This document shows, in pieces, positions 12,170-22,893 of a stretch of 64,000 bases of DNA. This DNA is from Aedes albopictus (lineage: Eukaryota; Arthropoda; Insecta; Diptera; Culicidae): positions 297,329,080-297,393,079 of the forward strand of contig NC_085136.1 of assembly GCF_035046485.1 (NCBI RefSeq). Reading direction: 5' to 3'. Position 1 is the first letter of the stretch. Every line of letters begins with the position of its first letter. The translations under genes were made by a program, and so were the position numbers. The notes under the pieces are model-generated. The model ran no database searches. It was given only the letters and a program-made list of their open reading frames with translations, and was not told the DNA's origin.

Positions 12170-12423
12170 TTTGCTAATGAAAATGGTCCGGATCGGTCAA
12201 GGCGTTCCGGAGTTATGATCATTTCAGTAATCTGGAGCAGCACCGGTATAACTGGCTGTATACAACACTGAACCAAGCAAGCCCCATCATGCAACACATC
12301 AAACTGCGGCGATTTTCGTTAACTTTAGCATGGTTGACGAATTTTGTGTGCAAATCAACACTGAAGACCGAAAATTGTACGATATCGGCCCGGAATTCAA
12401 GATGGCGGAATAAAATCCAAGAT
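12170..12423 (+). repeat. Dispersed repeat family R, left part (interrupted by RTE)
   Basis: Matches 20,566-20,900 block for block: AAAATGGTCYGGATCG, GAGTTATGA, GCGGCGATTTT, TTCAAGATG. It continues on the other side of the RTE insertion at 14,243, so one repeat unit was split. It contains the motif CAAGATGGCGG at 12,398-12,408. Confidence 0.7.
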
Positions 12424-14242
12424 ACTTACCTTACCGATCAGGCAAAGGCCGGGGTGGCCTCTGCTGTACATAGAGGCCGCCTCCATTCCACTCGGTCCAT
12501 GGCTGTTTGTCTCCAGTTCCGCACTCTGCGTAGGGTCTGCAGATCGTCCTCCACTTGGTGGACCCACCTAGCTCGCTGCGCTCCACGTCTTCTTGTACCG
12601 GTCGGATGACTCTCGGATGACCATTTTAGTCGGGATGCTATCCGACATCCTGATGACGTGACCTGCCCACCGTAGCCTCCCGATTTTCGCGGTATGGACG
12701 ATGGTTGGTTCTCTCAGCAGCTGATGCAGCTCGTGGTTCATTCGCCTTCTCCAAGTCCCGTCTTCCATCTGCATTCCGCCGTAGATGGTACGCAACACCT
12801 TCCGTTCAAAAACTCCAAGGGCGCGTTGGTCCTCTGCACGTAGGGTCCATGTTTCGTGCCCATAGAGGACGACCGGTCTAATCAGCGTTTTGTGGATGGT
12901 TAACTTCGTGTTACGGCGAACTTTATTCGATCGTAGAGTTCTGCGGAGTCCAAAGTAAGAACGATTTCCTGCCACAATGCGCCTCTGAATTTTTCTGCTG
13001 GTGTCGTTGTCGGCGGTCACCAGTGAGCCCAAGTACACGAATTCTTCAACCGCCTCGATTTCATCACCGTCGATATAAATTCGGGGTGGCGGGCGCGCTG
13101 ATTCCTCTCTGGAGCCCTTTGCCATCATGTACTTTACCTTCGACACATTAATGACTAATCCGATTCGCCTGGCTTCACTCTTTAGTCGGATGTACGTTTC
13201 CGACATCATCTCAAATTTTCGAGCAATAATATCAATATCATCGGCGAAACCAAGCAGCTGAACGGACTTCGTGAAAATCGTCCCACTCGTGTTTATCCCC
13301 GCTCTTCTTATTACACCCTCTAAAGCAATGTTGAACAGCAAGCACGAAAGACCATCACCTTGCCGTAACCCTCTGCGAGATTCGAAGGGACTCGAGAGTG
13401 TCCCTGATACTCGAACTACGCACATCACTCGATCCATCGTCGCCTAGATCAATCGTATCAGTTTATCCGGGAATCCGTATTCTTGCATAATCTGCCATAG
13501 CTGTTCTCGATCGATTGTATCATACGCCGATTTGAAATCGATGAACAAGTGATGTGTGGGCACGTTGTATTCGCGGCATTTCTGCAACACCTGGCGGATG
13601 GCGAACATCTGGTCCGTTGTAGCGCGTTCACCCATAAATCCAGCCTGATATTGCCCCACGAACTCTCTTGCAATCGGTGATAGACGGCGGCATAGAATTT
13701 GAGAGAGTACCTTGTAGGCACCGCTCAGTAGTGTGATCGCGCGGTAGTCCCGCAATCCAACTTGTCGCCCTTTTTGTAGATGGGACACACGATACCTTCC
13801 ATCCTTTCCTCCGGTAATACTTCCTCCTCCCAAATCTTGATTATGACCCAGTGTAGTGCTCTCACCAGTGCTTATCCACCGTATTTTAGAAGCTCGCTTG
13901 GTAGTTCATCTGCTCCAGCGGCTTTGTTGTTTTTCAACCGGCCAACCTCCTCCTCAATCTCTTGGAGGTCAGGGGCCGGAAGTCTTTCGTCCTGTGCACA
14001 TACTCCAAGATCTGTTACCACGCCATCTTCGGTACTTGCAACGTCGCCATTGAGGTGCTCATCGTAATGCTGCCGCCACCTCTCGACCACCTCACGCTCG
14101 CTCGTGACAATATTCCCGTGATTATCTCGGCACATGTCGGCTTGTGGCACAAAGCCTCTGCGCGAGCGGTTCAGCTTCTCGTAGAACTTTCGTGTGTCCT
14201 TAGCGCGGTACAGCTCTTCCATCGCTTCGCGGTATATAATCT
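12424..14242 (-). pseudogene. 5'-truncated RTE-clade (JAM1-like) retrotransposon
   Basis: The element lies between two copies of AATAAAATCCAAGAT (12,409-12,423 and 14,243-14,257), a 15-bp target duplication. Reading 14,222 down to 12,568 gives most of a reverse transcriptase in several frames. In order: linker region with KAAGADELPSELLK; finger/palm motifs [60 protein letters not shown]; the catalytic FADDIDII; and the C-terminal GRLRWAGHVIRM block typical of RTE. The endonuclease is missing, as expected from 5' truncation. A stop near 13,443 and frameshifts near 13,850 and 12,600 break it. The 3' tail shows a short GGTAA repeat. It is a dead copy. Confidence 0.88.
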
Positions 14243-14330
14243 AATAAAATCCAAGATGGCGGCTCCAAATTCAAGATAGCGGCTGTATAATGTAATATGG
14301 GTGTATTTTGTAAGGGGAAAATTCATACAA
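14243..14330 (+). repeat. Dispersed repeat family R, right part
   Basis: Continuation of the unit left of the RTE. CAAGATGGCGGC at 14,252-14,263 and a one-base variant at 14,272-14,283 are followed by TAATATGGGTGTATTTTGTA, as in the copies at 15,350 and 30,260. Confidence 0.65.
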
Positions 14331-14457
14331 ATAATATTATTTTCCTAATACTTGACGGAACCTATCGAATAATATCAGAACCAAGGAACCAGATACGTCT
14401 TACTTTCTCTTAACTTTCGGAACAATTTCCTGGACGTTTTCCGATTTTTTAGATAAA

Positions 14458-15140
14458 ATTGTTTGAATGTTTTGATTGCTGGTGTCACCTAGCGTCGCCA
14501 TTACCGGATAGACCTCAACCTGCCGAAAAATTTTACAGAAAACGCCATGCTTTTAGCTTATCACAGTATCGAGATACACGTGTTTAAATATTATACACAA
14601 GGTGCCACCTAGCGAATAATTCACGAATCAAAGACTTAACTATCAGACAGTTTTTAGCTTGTTTAGAACTTTGTTGAAGACGGCATCATTCTATCTTATC
14701 AGGATTCTGAGATATAGAAGTTTGAAGATTTTTGACCCTGGCGCCACCTAGCGGACGATTCTCAAACCAAAGACGCCATTGCCAGATAGTTCTTACCATG
14801 CTGAACAACTTTGCTGAAAACGGCATGCTTGTACCTCATTAGGGTATCGAGATATACGTGTTAGAATTATTCAGACACAATGCGCCACCTAGCGGATAAA
14901 CCCCAAACCAAAGACCTTACTATCAGATAGTTCTGCGCTTGCTGAAGAATTTTGCCGAAGACAGCATCATTCTATTTTATCAGGGTTCCGAGATATTAGG
15001 GTTTGAACATTTTTGACCCTGGCGCCTAGCGGCTGAATCGCGAATCAAAGTCGCCGTTGCCAGTTAGTTCCTAACCTGTTGAACAAATTCGCCGAAGATA
15101 CCATACTTCTAACTCATCGGGATCTTGAGATAAACGTTGC
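14458..15140. repeat. Tandem array of ~140-bp monomers with CTCF-like core
   Basis: Five consecutive monomers carry the core GCGCCACCTAGCGG or a variant, starting at about 14,482, 14,602, 14,741, 14,882 and 15,022; the last four spacings are about 140 bp. Each also has an AACTTTGCYGAAGACRGCAT segment and a TATCAGGRTTCYGAGATAT segment in the same order as the monomers at 56,580-58,770, so the two arrays are relatives. The inverse of the core, CCGCTAGGTGGCGC, fits 13 of 14 positions of the vertebrate CTCF consensus CCASYAGRKGGCRS. Protein binding is inference. Confidence 0.75.
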
Positions 15141-15289
15141 GCAAAGTATGTGGCCAATTTTGGTACCCCAAGACAATACGGAATAACTCCGAAACCATGT
15201 GGACCAGGTATCCATGTCCCTGGCATCAGTTTTTCGGGAAGTTGTGAAAAATTCATCAAAATCCATCGAAAAACAAAAAAGTTATGACC

Positions 15290-15510
15290 ATTTCCGAAGG
15301 TGGAAAACGTACGTTGGCTGGATGATGGTTAATGGAGTTTTAGGCTCTAAAACCATGCAATATGGGTATATTTTGTATGGGAAGATGTTCAGAGTCCAGA
15401 TAGCAGATTCCTGGAGAAATTCCAAAGGGAAGCTTAAGAAGGTATCCAAAAACGAAGTCGTCAGCTATTCGAGCCCGTATGAAGTTGATCATCAATATTA
15501 ACTACTTTTC
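15290..15510 (+). repeat. Dispersed repeat family R, 3' fragment
   Basis: Shares TTAGGCTCTAAAACCATGCA, ATATGGGTATATTTTGTATG and GGAAGATGT with 30,244-30,300 and 30,358-30,395. The 100-codon frame at 15,199-15,501 spans this repeat and is not a gene. Confidence 0.6.
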
Positions 15511-15887
15511 TCGATCAGGCTAGATAGCGGTGCAGTGTCGGTACCGATTGTCTCAATTGGCTAAGAACACTACGGACCGCCTGTTCTGGTGGTAAGAGTC
15601 CACTAACAGGTGACCCTTCAATTCATGGAGTGATGCGGCTTCATGCTTACCGTGCCTAGGAATGAATGGCTAGGGGGTCTAATAAAAACCTAACCGCAAA
15701 CGGAGTCTGTGGAGTACCAGAACGCCCTCCACAGTATTTTGCCCTTACTGCGCTAACCGGAGCAATGACGCGGTGGTCCTTGTGTTTCTCCGAGACAATC
15801 AGCTGCCCTTCTTTGGTATCAAACTTGAGGCTAAATAAGGGCGGCATTAAGAAAATGTTGTTGATTACTTTAAATTTTCACCTATAG
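15511..15887. other. Unassigned; possible 5' leader of the LOA-like LINE
   Basis: Relatively GC-rich, with no coding frame of note. It lies directly upstream of the MITE and the LOA-like coding remnant, which makes a retroelement 5' leader a reasonable guess. Nothing in the sequence proves it. Confidence 0.3.
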
Positions 15888-16182
15888 CACAGAAAAAAAT
15901 ATGTAAATAAAATTCAGCGAGAAATCATGCAAATAAAGGAAATGCTAGAGTTATTGCACTTTTACGTGAGATATAATGTAAAATGACATTACTATCGTGT
16001 AAATTTCCGCCAACCATCGCGTAAATCATCATAGACACCAACCGGTTACGCGACTTTTAGCGGAAATTTACACAAACGTAACTTAATTTTACATGATATC
16101 TCATGTAAATATGCACTAAATCTAGCATTCCCTTTATGTGTATGATTTTTCGCTGAATTTTACATGAATATTTTTTTCTGTG
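15888..16182. mobile_element. MITE with ~130-bp terminal inverted repeats
   Basis: Almost the whole 295-bp unit is two inverted arms. It starts CACAGAAAAAAATATGTAAA. The right end, inverted, starts CACAGAAAAAAATATTCATG, and both continue through AAATTCAGCGA, ATCAT, TAAAGG, ATGCTAGA and GTGTAAATTTCCGC to the centre near 16,040. Flanks ACCTATAG and AGGTATGG are only weakly alike, so the duplication and superfamily stay open. Confidence 0.75.
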
Positions 16183-16224
16183 AGGTATGGTTTCGCATTA
16201 TGCGATTAACACAGTGTATTCTGT

Positions 16225-17640
16225 GTATTCTCGTCTTTGGCGTTTTCCAAACAATACCGATCTGGTTTAATTGCTACTGTTCTTTGTAGTAATGTGATTG
16301 AGAAGAGTTTAATCTTACCTAGTTTGGGTAGGGCTACGGTTAGGATAGCTCAGATCAATCTTCAGCATAAAAGAACAGCAACGATCAATCTTTGCAGACT
16401 TATGCAAAATGGTATAGCCCAAGTGGCCGCAACCATCACCCAACTGCACTTCAAAAGGCCTTCCACTAATTGTTGACAGTGATGCCAATGCTCACCATAT
16501 TATCTGGGGCTAAGACATTAACTTGAGAGGCTCCAGTTTGATGGAATACTTAAGTAGTATTGATCTTGGATTACTTAACATAGGCAACCGCCTAAGCTTC
16601 ATGATATCTGCTAGAGACGAAGTGTTAGATATAAGGCTTTGCTCTAGTACAATTAGTCACGAGTTGACCAATTGGCATGTGTCGGACGAAGAATTTTTAT
16701 CTGACCATCGCTACATTTTTATTGAAAATGTGAATGTTACTTCGCAAACTTTGCGTTTCAGGAATCCCCGGTCAACCAAATTGGATCTGTTTACTGATTT
16801 GGTTACGTCCAAATTTCATGGATACTCACCTTCCATTGACACTTCAAGTTATTTAGATGATGCCGTTGATACTACAACGGCCCTCATCATGGAAGCTTTT
16901 GAAGAAGCTTGCCCTCTATGGTCTGTGAAGACCACAATGGGAACCCCTTGGTGGAACTCTGATCTGACCAAGCTCAGGAAACAAAGTTGAAAGAATTGGA
17001 ACAGACGACGTACGGCAGGATCGGAGGCTTTCAGGTTGGCTCGCAAGGCCTACAAGACAGCTCTCTGGTCTGCAAAATGATCCAGCTGCAAAAAAACCTT
17101 TGTACAAATGTTCCCAGTTTGAGTGAAGACAGTCGGTGAAACAAAATCCTTGCCAAATCTCAGGATTTCCGAGTGAAAAAACTTCGTTCACCAAACGGCG
17201 ATTTCACTTCCTCATGTGCGGAAGTTCTGGAATGCTTATGCAGCACACTTTTCCCCGGATGTGGGGATATTACATCTTAGGATGAACTTGATGTATTTTC
17301 TTATGATTCACTGACTTCGGCGCTGAGTATTGCATCTACATATAGAATCGATTGAGTGGGAAATAAGCAGTTTTGCTTCTTTCAAATCTCCTGGGGCAGA
17401 TGGATGGGATTTATCCTATATGCTTCAGAAGGGATTTGATTATGTGAAGTTTATTCCGAAATTGGATTGTGCGTCGTCTGAAGAAGCAAAAAGTTGAAGA
17501 CCAATTAGTTTGACCTCTTTTCTTCTGATATGCTTAGAACGCATTGTGGATCATCACATGCGTGATGTTCATCTGACCAACGTACCTCTTCATGTGAACC
17601 AAGATGTCTACCAATCTGGTAAGTCCAATTATCAGTTCCA
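16225..17640 (+). pseudogene. LOA-like non-LTR retrotransposon remnant
   Basis: Translated pieces in changing frames give an apurinic-type endonuclease followed by the start of a reverse transcriptase. The N-terminal RIAQINLQHKRTATINLC is at about 16,340. Endonuclease SDANAHH is at about 16,479-16,499, and SDHRYI at about 16,700. WWNSDLTKLRK precedes the linker, and RPISLTSFLLICLERIVD at about 17,500 is the first reverse transcriptase block. The order and wording match LOA/Lian elements of Aedes as I remember them. It has many frameshifts and stops and is truncated after the first reverse transcriptase motifs, so it is an old dead copy. Confidence 0.75.
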
Positions 17641-19890
17641 ATGTTGATATAGTTGTACTCCAATCAATTGTTTAAATTTTGTTTAAATTTAAATTCCATT
17701 CTATTATTGTTTCAAGTTTAAGCAACTTTGATTTAAAACAAAACAGTCTGTTCACCTACTTTTGTTCTACTAAATCAGTGACCCAGTGAACCACCTTCGA
17801 ATCCCATTAGATGCAAATAAATTCCAAATAGCAGCCCAACGTCAATGCTACATCAAACTAACAACCCAATTCAACCCACATCAATCGAATCTGGGTGGGC
17901 GTGATCCCCAACCTCAATTTGTTGTCCGAAGCATCTCTCCTTTTCCTACAAAGAAGCGCCATGCTCAAATTCTTCAGAGGTCATCACATCGCCTCGCATG
18001 GAATCTGTTTTTTTTTTGTGTACGGTCACCACCGTTCGCTTGCCGACGAGAAATTTAAAGAAGGGTGTAACTTGCTTCTCATGCTCACTACTAACCCACC
18101 ACCTAGCTGCTGTTGTAGTCAAGCTCAAAGTCTGGCTGAGTGAAGCTTCAATGTTAACAACATCAGCTGAACTCGTGATACATCCATGAATAAAGCATCA
18201 CAATATTCACGAAATTTTGCTTGCTTTCTATACTGATTGCTAAACTGAAAGTAAATATATCTGTGAATGCTCTGGAAAACTCAAACTCTTCCTTCCCCAT
18301 CGAAATCATATGAAAATGAAGGACGGTTCCCGTGCAATTGTTGAACAACATATGTGACATTGAATGTTAGACTTGCGGATGTCTGTTATCTGTCTACCTA
18401 AACTAGATGTTTGAAGTATAGCTCAGGAGATAAGTGCCATGTGTCTTCTTTTCTACCGAACAGCGTGTCTTAGGGAATACTTCTTGTGTTGAGAAACATT
18501 CTGTTCCTCTCGCATTCCAAGCCGGAAACTTATCGAATTGTTTTATTTATTTTAGCATGTTTTAAATTTCTGCATCCATCCATCCCATCATAAACTGAAG
18601 AGTAACTACATGGTATGACTTCTGTGTTGCCTCTTTAATCAAACAAGAAGACAAAAAACATCCAAGACATAATCCATCTTAAATATCGACATTCATTTTG
18701 TACTTTTTTAACAGCAGAAGAGGAGATTTAACTCGCTTTTGAATTTGAACCAAGTGTCACCCATTAACAAGGCCATCGATAGTTCGTTGTTGGCCCAGTC
18801 AGAAGCGAAAGCCGAAAATTTGCATCATCTCCCCTAGAGAGTGAGAGCTTTTGATGTTCCATTCAAGCGTGCTGTGTATGTGCGGTGCGTTGCGTATGGT
18901 ATGTCGTTTGGATGGATACACAAATATCGACGGTGAAATGTGAAATCGAGGCCAACCTACTCATCCGTCCTTCACCAACTCGCACAGAGTCTGAGAGATG
19001 CTCCGATGAGATTAAAATGCAAACAATTCGTACGCCCACCATCTGGACACTTTCCACCGTTGCGTTCCATGCAACCGTCGTTCTACATTTTCGATGTGAA
19101 AAAAAAATCGAGGACTTCTTTTGTCTTCACAAGAAAAGGTCCGGTTTCATTATGAGATAACGCAGTGCAATCAAGACAGCGAAAAAAAAATCATCATGCT
19201 TTTGTAACCAATTCGTCATGTCGAAATCGGACCGCCTCGACTTGCCTAATCAGGCACCGAAATCATGCATGAGTTACGTATGCTCCGGGGTCCGAAAAAT
19301 TGAACAAAAAAAAAAACAAAATAAAAATAAGATAAAATAAGACCACCGCACGACCGCATCCGGAATCAGCTTGTGCAGATCGAGCTCGTGTCCGGCTGCG
19401 AGGTAATAATTTGCTGTGCTGCACCTCAGCTCACAGCAGCGCCCTCAATCATCTCTGCTGGTGGAGGTCATTTAGCTCTTGGCTGGCACGCAAGCAGACC
19501 CCAAAAAGGGTCCAGCCCATAAGACGTGCCGAGTCAAACAATGGGGAACACGTTTTTGGAAGTATGTATCACTTTCGGTTTTCATTTTCGTCGGAGCTAT
19601 TGACGTCCAGTAACTTTCATACGTTATCTATCCTACTGAATGCTGATATAGGTCTTCGCTTCGAGAAGTCAAACATCTCTCTGTTGCACAGAGTATCTAA
19701 TTCTGGAACAAAAGCACCTTGGATTGCAACTTCGCTGAGAAGCCCATGCCCATTGCATGCAATCGGCAATCCGCTAATCAAAATGAACATGCGCCGCTGC
19801 AATGCTTCTTCACATGAATTTGAATCAACGGTTTTAATCTCTGCCGTGGGTGAGCGAATGCATCAGACAGTTGTATGCTCAATGAGACAT
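17641..19890. other. No recognised gene; low-repeat intergenic stretch
   Basis: About 2.2 kb with frames up to 161 codons (19,411-19,896, plus) and 91 codons, none with a recognisable domain. This is one of the few stretches that does not resemble other parts of the window, so it may be host intergenic or intronic sequence. A T-run at 18,008-18,018 and A-runs at 19,099 and 19,300 are the only simple features. Confidence 0.4.
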
Positions 19891-19990
19891 TGTTGACAAG
19901 ATTATTATTATTATTATTATTATTATTTTATTTAAGAGGTTTTAAATTTTATAAATTCATTCGCCTCTAATAGTAGAGTGTTGACAAGAT
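19891..19990 (-). mobile_element. Very short retroposed 3' tail with perfect 12-bp TSD
   Basis: TGTTGACAAGAT occurs at 19,891-19,902 and again at 19,979-19,990. The 76 bp between them read, on the minus strand, as a unique stub followed by a TAA-repeat tail. This is the outcome of severe 5' truncation during target-primed reverse transcription. The parent family is probably a LINE or SINE with a TAA tail. Confidence 0.75.
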
Positions 19991-20340
19991 ATTTTACGGA
20001 AGAATGTATCGCTTAAAAGTTTTCTGTCATATACATGATCGACGTTCAGTCAGAGTGGACTACGCGATTTTTCGGGCAGGTAAAGATAAGCTGTGGAATT
20101 CGTTAAACCTGATCTTTTCCACGTTATTTTGATGCAGATGTGTCATTACATAAAAGAATAATAGTATATCTAAAAATAATGCCAGAGATTTGATTGAAAA
20201 TGTGCATGCAGGACATTTTCTCGAAATCATTGAAAAACAGATAGTCCGGTCTGTCTTAACGCCGACCACAGCGGCGAAAAGCTCACCTTTGCTAGCCATA
20301 CCGATTACGTCTGCAGGAGTGCCTCCACAGCTGTAGTGGC

Positions 20341-20520
20341 ATCACTGTCTTTTTTGCCTTTCTCGTTCACCTGAGTATACCGAAATGCTCACTGAAAAAA
20401 ACGAATTTTCTATATAAGGCTCGGAGGTTCAAGTCACATATACCAATCAACTCAGTTCGACGAATTGAGATGACGTCTGTATGTGTGTTTGTTTGTATGG
20501 CTGTGAGCAAAAAAAGTTCA
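20341..20520 (-). repeat. Dispersed repeat family X, copy 3 (inverted)
   Basis: Inverse of copies 1 and 2: GCCTTTCTCG at the start, AAGGCTCGGAGG, ATATACCAATCAACTC, GAGATGACGTCTGTATGTGT. It confirms that the outer boundary of family X lies at the GAGAAAGGC block. Confidence 0.6.
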
Positions 20521-20565
20521 GTTACTTTTAAAACACTTCCAGTTGATCGATTTTTCGCAATGTAT

Positions 20566-20929
20566 GCTATTTAAAATGGTCTGGATCGTTCACGGCATTC
20601 CTGAGTTATGACCGTTTCAGTGATCCGGCCCTGTACCGGAAGAACTGACCGTATATAAAACCAAATTAACCTTCCGTAACTCGCGCGGTTGACTACCTGC
20701 GTCAGCACCACACTAATGCTGAGTACAAAAAGCGAGATTTTTTCAACGTGTTGTACAAAATACAACAGCGCGATCGCTCGAGGGTTAAGCCCCCTCATAA
20801 GACACATCTAACTGCGGCGATTTTTGTATTCTTTTGCATGTTTGGCGAATTTAGTGTGGAAACCAATACTTGAGACCAGAACTTTCAAGATGACAGCCAA
20901 AAATTCAGAGGCTAAGAGATGGAAATAAA
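20566..20929 (+). repeat. Dispersed repeat family R, copy interrupted by a TTAA MITE
   Basis: Aligns with 12,175-12,410: AAAATGGTCTGGATCG, GAGTTATGACCGTTTCAG, then, after the 20,670-20,784 insert, GCCCCCTCATAAGACACATC and CTGCGGCGATTTTT. It ends in a degenerate CAAGATGACAGC before the LINE-type sequence begins at about 20,930. The R family resumes at 30,195, so the LINE nest may have inserted here. No duplication was proven. Confidence 0.65.
20670..20784. mobile_element. TTAA-flanked MITE, piggyBac type, 115 bp
   Basis: Starts CCTTCCGTAACTCGCGC and ends, inverted, CCCTCGAGCGATCGCGC. It is flanked by TTAA at 20,666-20,669 and 20,785-20,788. It contains GTTGTACAAAATACAAC, as does the large element at 56,322-58,940. 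The related R copy at 12,255-12,275 lacks the insert, reading ACCAAGCAAGCCCC across the same site. TTAA duplication with CCYT-like ends is characteristic of piggyBac-mobilised DNA. Confidence 0.85.
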
Positions 20930-21627
20930 AGACCGAAGAGGGAACGAACAAGTAAAGTCCCTAGGCCAAAACGGATAGCATAGTAGCTTGTACTACCTAG
21001 TAAAACGGCGAACGCTACCAAAGCATTACAAGGTCAAGAATAAGACAGATCAAATAAACCCCGTCTGAACAAAACGTACTAACTGGGTGAGCCAAGCCAT
21101 GCAACACCCCAGAACAGAGTTGCTATACCAGCCATGTGAAATGGGAGCCGTACAATTTCCTAACGCACAGGGCAATGGCTGGGAAGCATGACGAAATAGA
21201 ACAAGGGAGTCCAATATGAGATCCGAAAGGATAAAGCTCGTCTCGGGTGCCTACAGAAACACCCCAACACCAACATGCATAAATGGAAACATAAATGCAT
21301 AAGTTTTGATGTTTGAAGGGACGAGAGGGTCGAATAGCGGAATAGGACAAGATAGGGCCCATGGGCCACAGCGGATAGCATAGTAGCCTATAATACCTAG
21401 TAACATGGCGAACGCTACCAATGCATTACAAAAACAAGAATAAGACAGACCAAACATCAATGTGAATCAAAAAGACAATAATTCCCCCACAAGACCCAAT
21501 CCTAAGGTGTGAAGCTCCGTGCTGAGAGGATGAATGGCGGAGGGTCTCTAAACATAGAAGTCGCTAACGGAAAACTACATGGCACCAGGGCGAACCATGT
21601 AGTAAGCAGCCCTTGTCACATGATATA
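20930..21627 (+). mobile_element. Probable 5' leader of the I-group LINE, with ~400-bp duplication
   Basis: A-rich like the coding part downstream, with no frame of its own. The segment GCGGATAGCATAGTAGCC and about 90 following bases occur at 20,970 and again at 21,370, an offset of 400 bp. This looks like tandem leader units. The coding half restarts at 25,945 after the nested insert. Removing the insert joins CTTGTCACATGATA to GGAGTAATGTG without loss. Confidence 0.55.
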
Positions 21628-22893
21628 CACACTTAATTCAGATTGCCGGGATATCAGCATTTTTCCATTCTTTTGCCGAGATTTGCACAGCCGAGTAATC
21701 AGCAAACAACAATTTTGCTGAGATCTCAGCATTTTTGACAGTTCATTGCTGAGCTTCGGCAATCGTTTTGCTGAGAGTCAGCTAACAAATATCACTTTTT
21801 GCTGGGGAGGGATTCCACGGAGGCACGCAAGTCGATCCTGAGCGACCATTTCAAAAATATCTGAAACTTTGCACAGTTTTTCAATTTCATCTAAAACGTC
21901 ATTCAAAAAGCTGCACAGCAAAAACGGTTCGTTCGATTGTTATGATTTTTTCAGCAAAGTTAGATAACTTAATGGGGATTGCTAAGAAAATATACACTGT
22001 AAAATTTTTTTTTTGCATTAAAAAAATATCATTTTTGTCACACAAACTCAAATATCTCAAAACCCTATTTTTTTACCAACGTGATTTTTTCAGGGAAAAC
22101 GGTCCATTATATTAGCTATCTACCATAAAAATTTGGTGATGGTAAACTAATAAACAAAAAAGTTATGATATTTCAAACATTTCACAATTTTAGACATTTG
22201 GTAAAAAAAATATGTTTTTTTTTACCGTGTACATTATTCAGAGAATCGCATTATGATGCTGATTTTATTGTTAAGGCTACCGCATGAATTAAACAAGTTA
22301 TTTTCATGATATTTTTATTTAATTATTCATAACTATTATAGCATCTATTAGAAACTTAGACGCGATCCAGTGTAGTGATCAAAAGTATTGATAGTGTCAT
22401 TATTTTTATTGTACGTGACTGGCGAAAAATTCTGTTAATAGGGTTAAAACCTGTTGATAATAAGAAACATAAGTAATATTATTTTTAAGATAAAAGCTGC
22501 AAAACAAGTTTTATATAGACGAATGCGTCTAGTTTACCTGCAAAAAACTTACCTCTTAAATAATAGATTTTATGATGGAGAGAAAGCGAGTAACTGCAAC
22601 ACCAACAAATACATAATAGGTGCATACCACGACAATGCTCTAGACGTCTAGTTTACCTGCAAAAATTTACCTATCAGAGAATAGAATCATAAATATCGGG
22701 AGGAAGCGAGTAACTTCAACAACAACAAATGCATGATAGGTACCATGACAATGCTCACGAAAAAGCAAAAAATTACTACCGCTATGGTTATTAAGGATTG
22801 TAAAGTAAAAGTTTTCTTCAGTCAAGTAAACGACACCAAACTAGTCAGTAAAAACTTGAAAGTGATTTTGTTTATTAAAATCTAACGAACAAC

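Noticed and set aside
15888..16182. hAT assignment for the long-TIR MITE from the 8-bp flanks ACCTATAG and AGGTATGG
   Set aside because: The two flanks match at only five or six of eight positions, so the duplication is not convincing.
19411..19896. 161-codon plus-strand frame as a candidate host gene
   Set aside because: No recognised domain, no splice or promoter signal, and the end runs into a retroposed stub. Left as unassigned.
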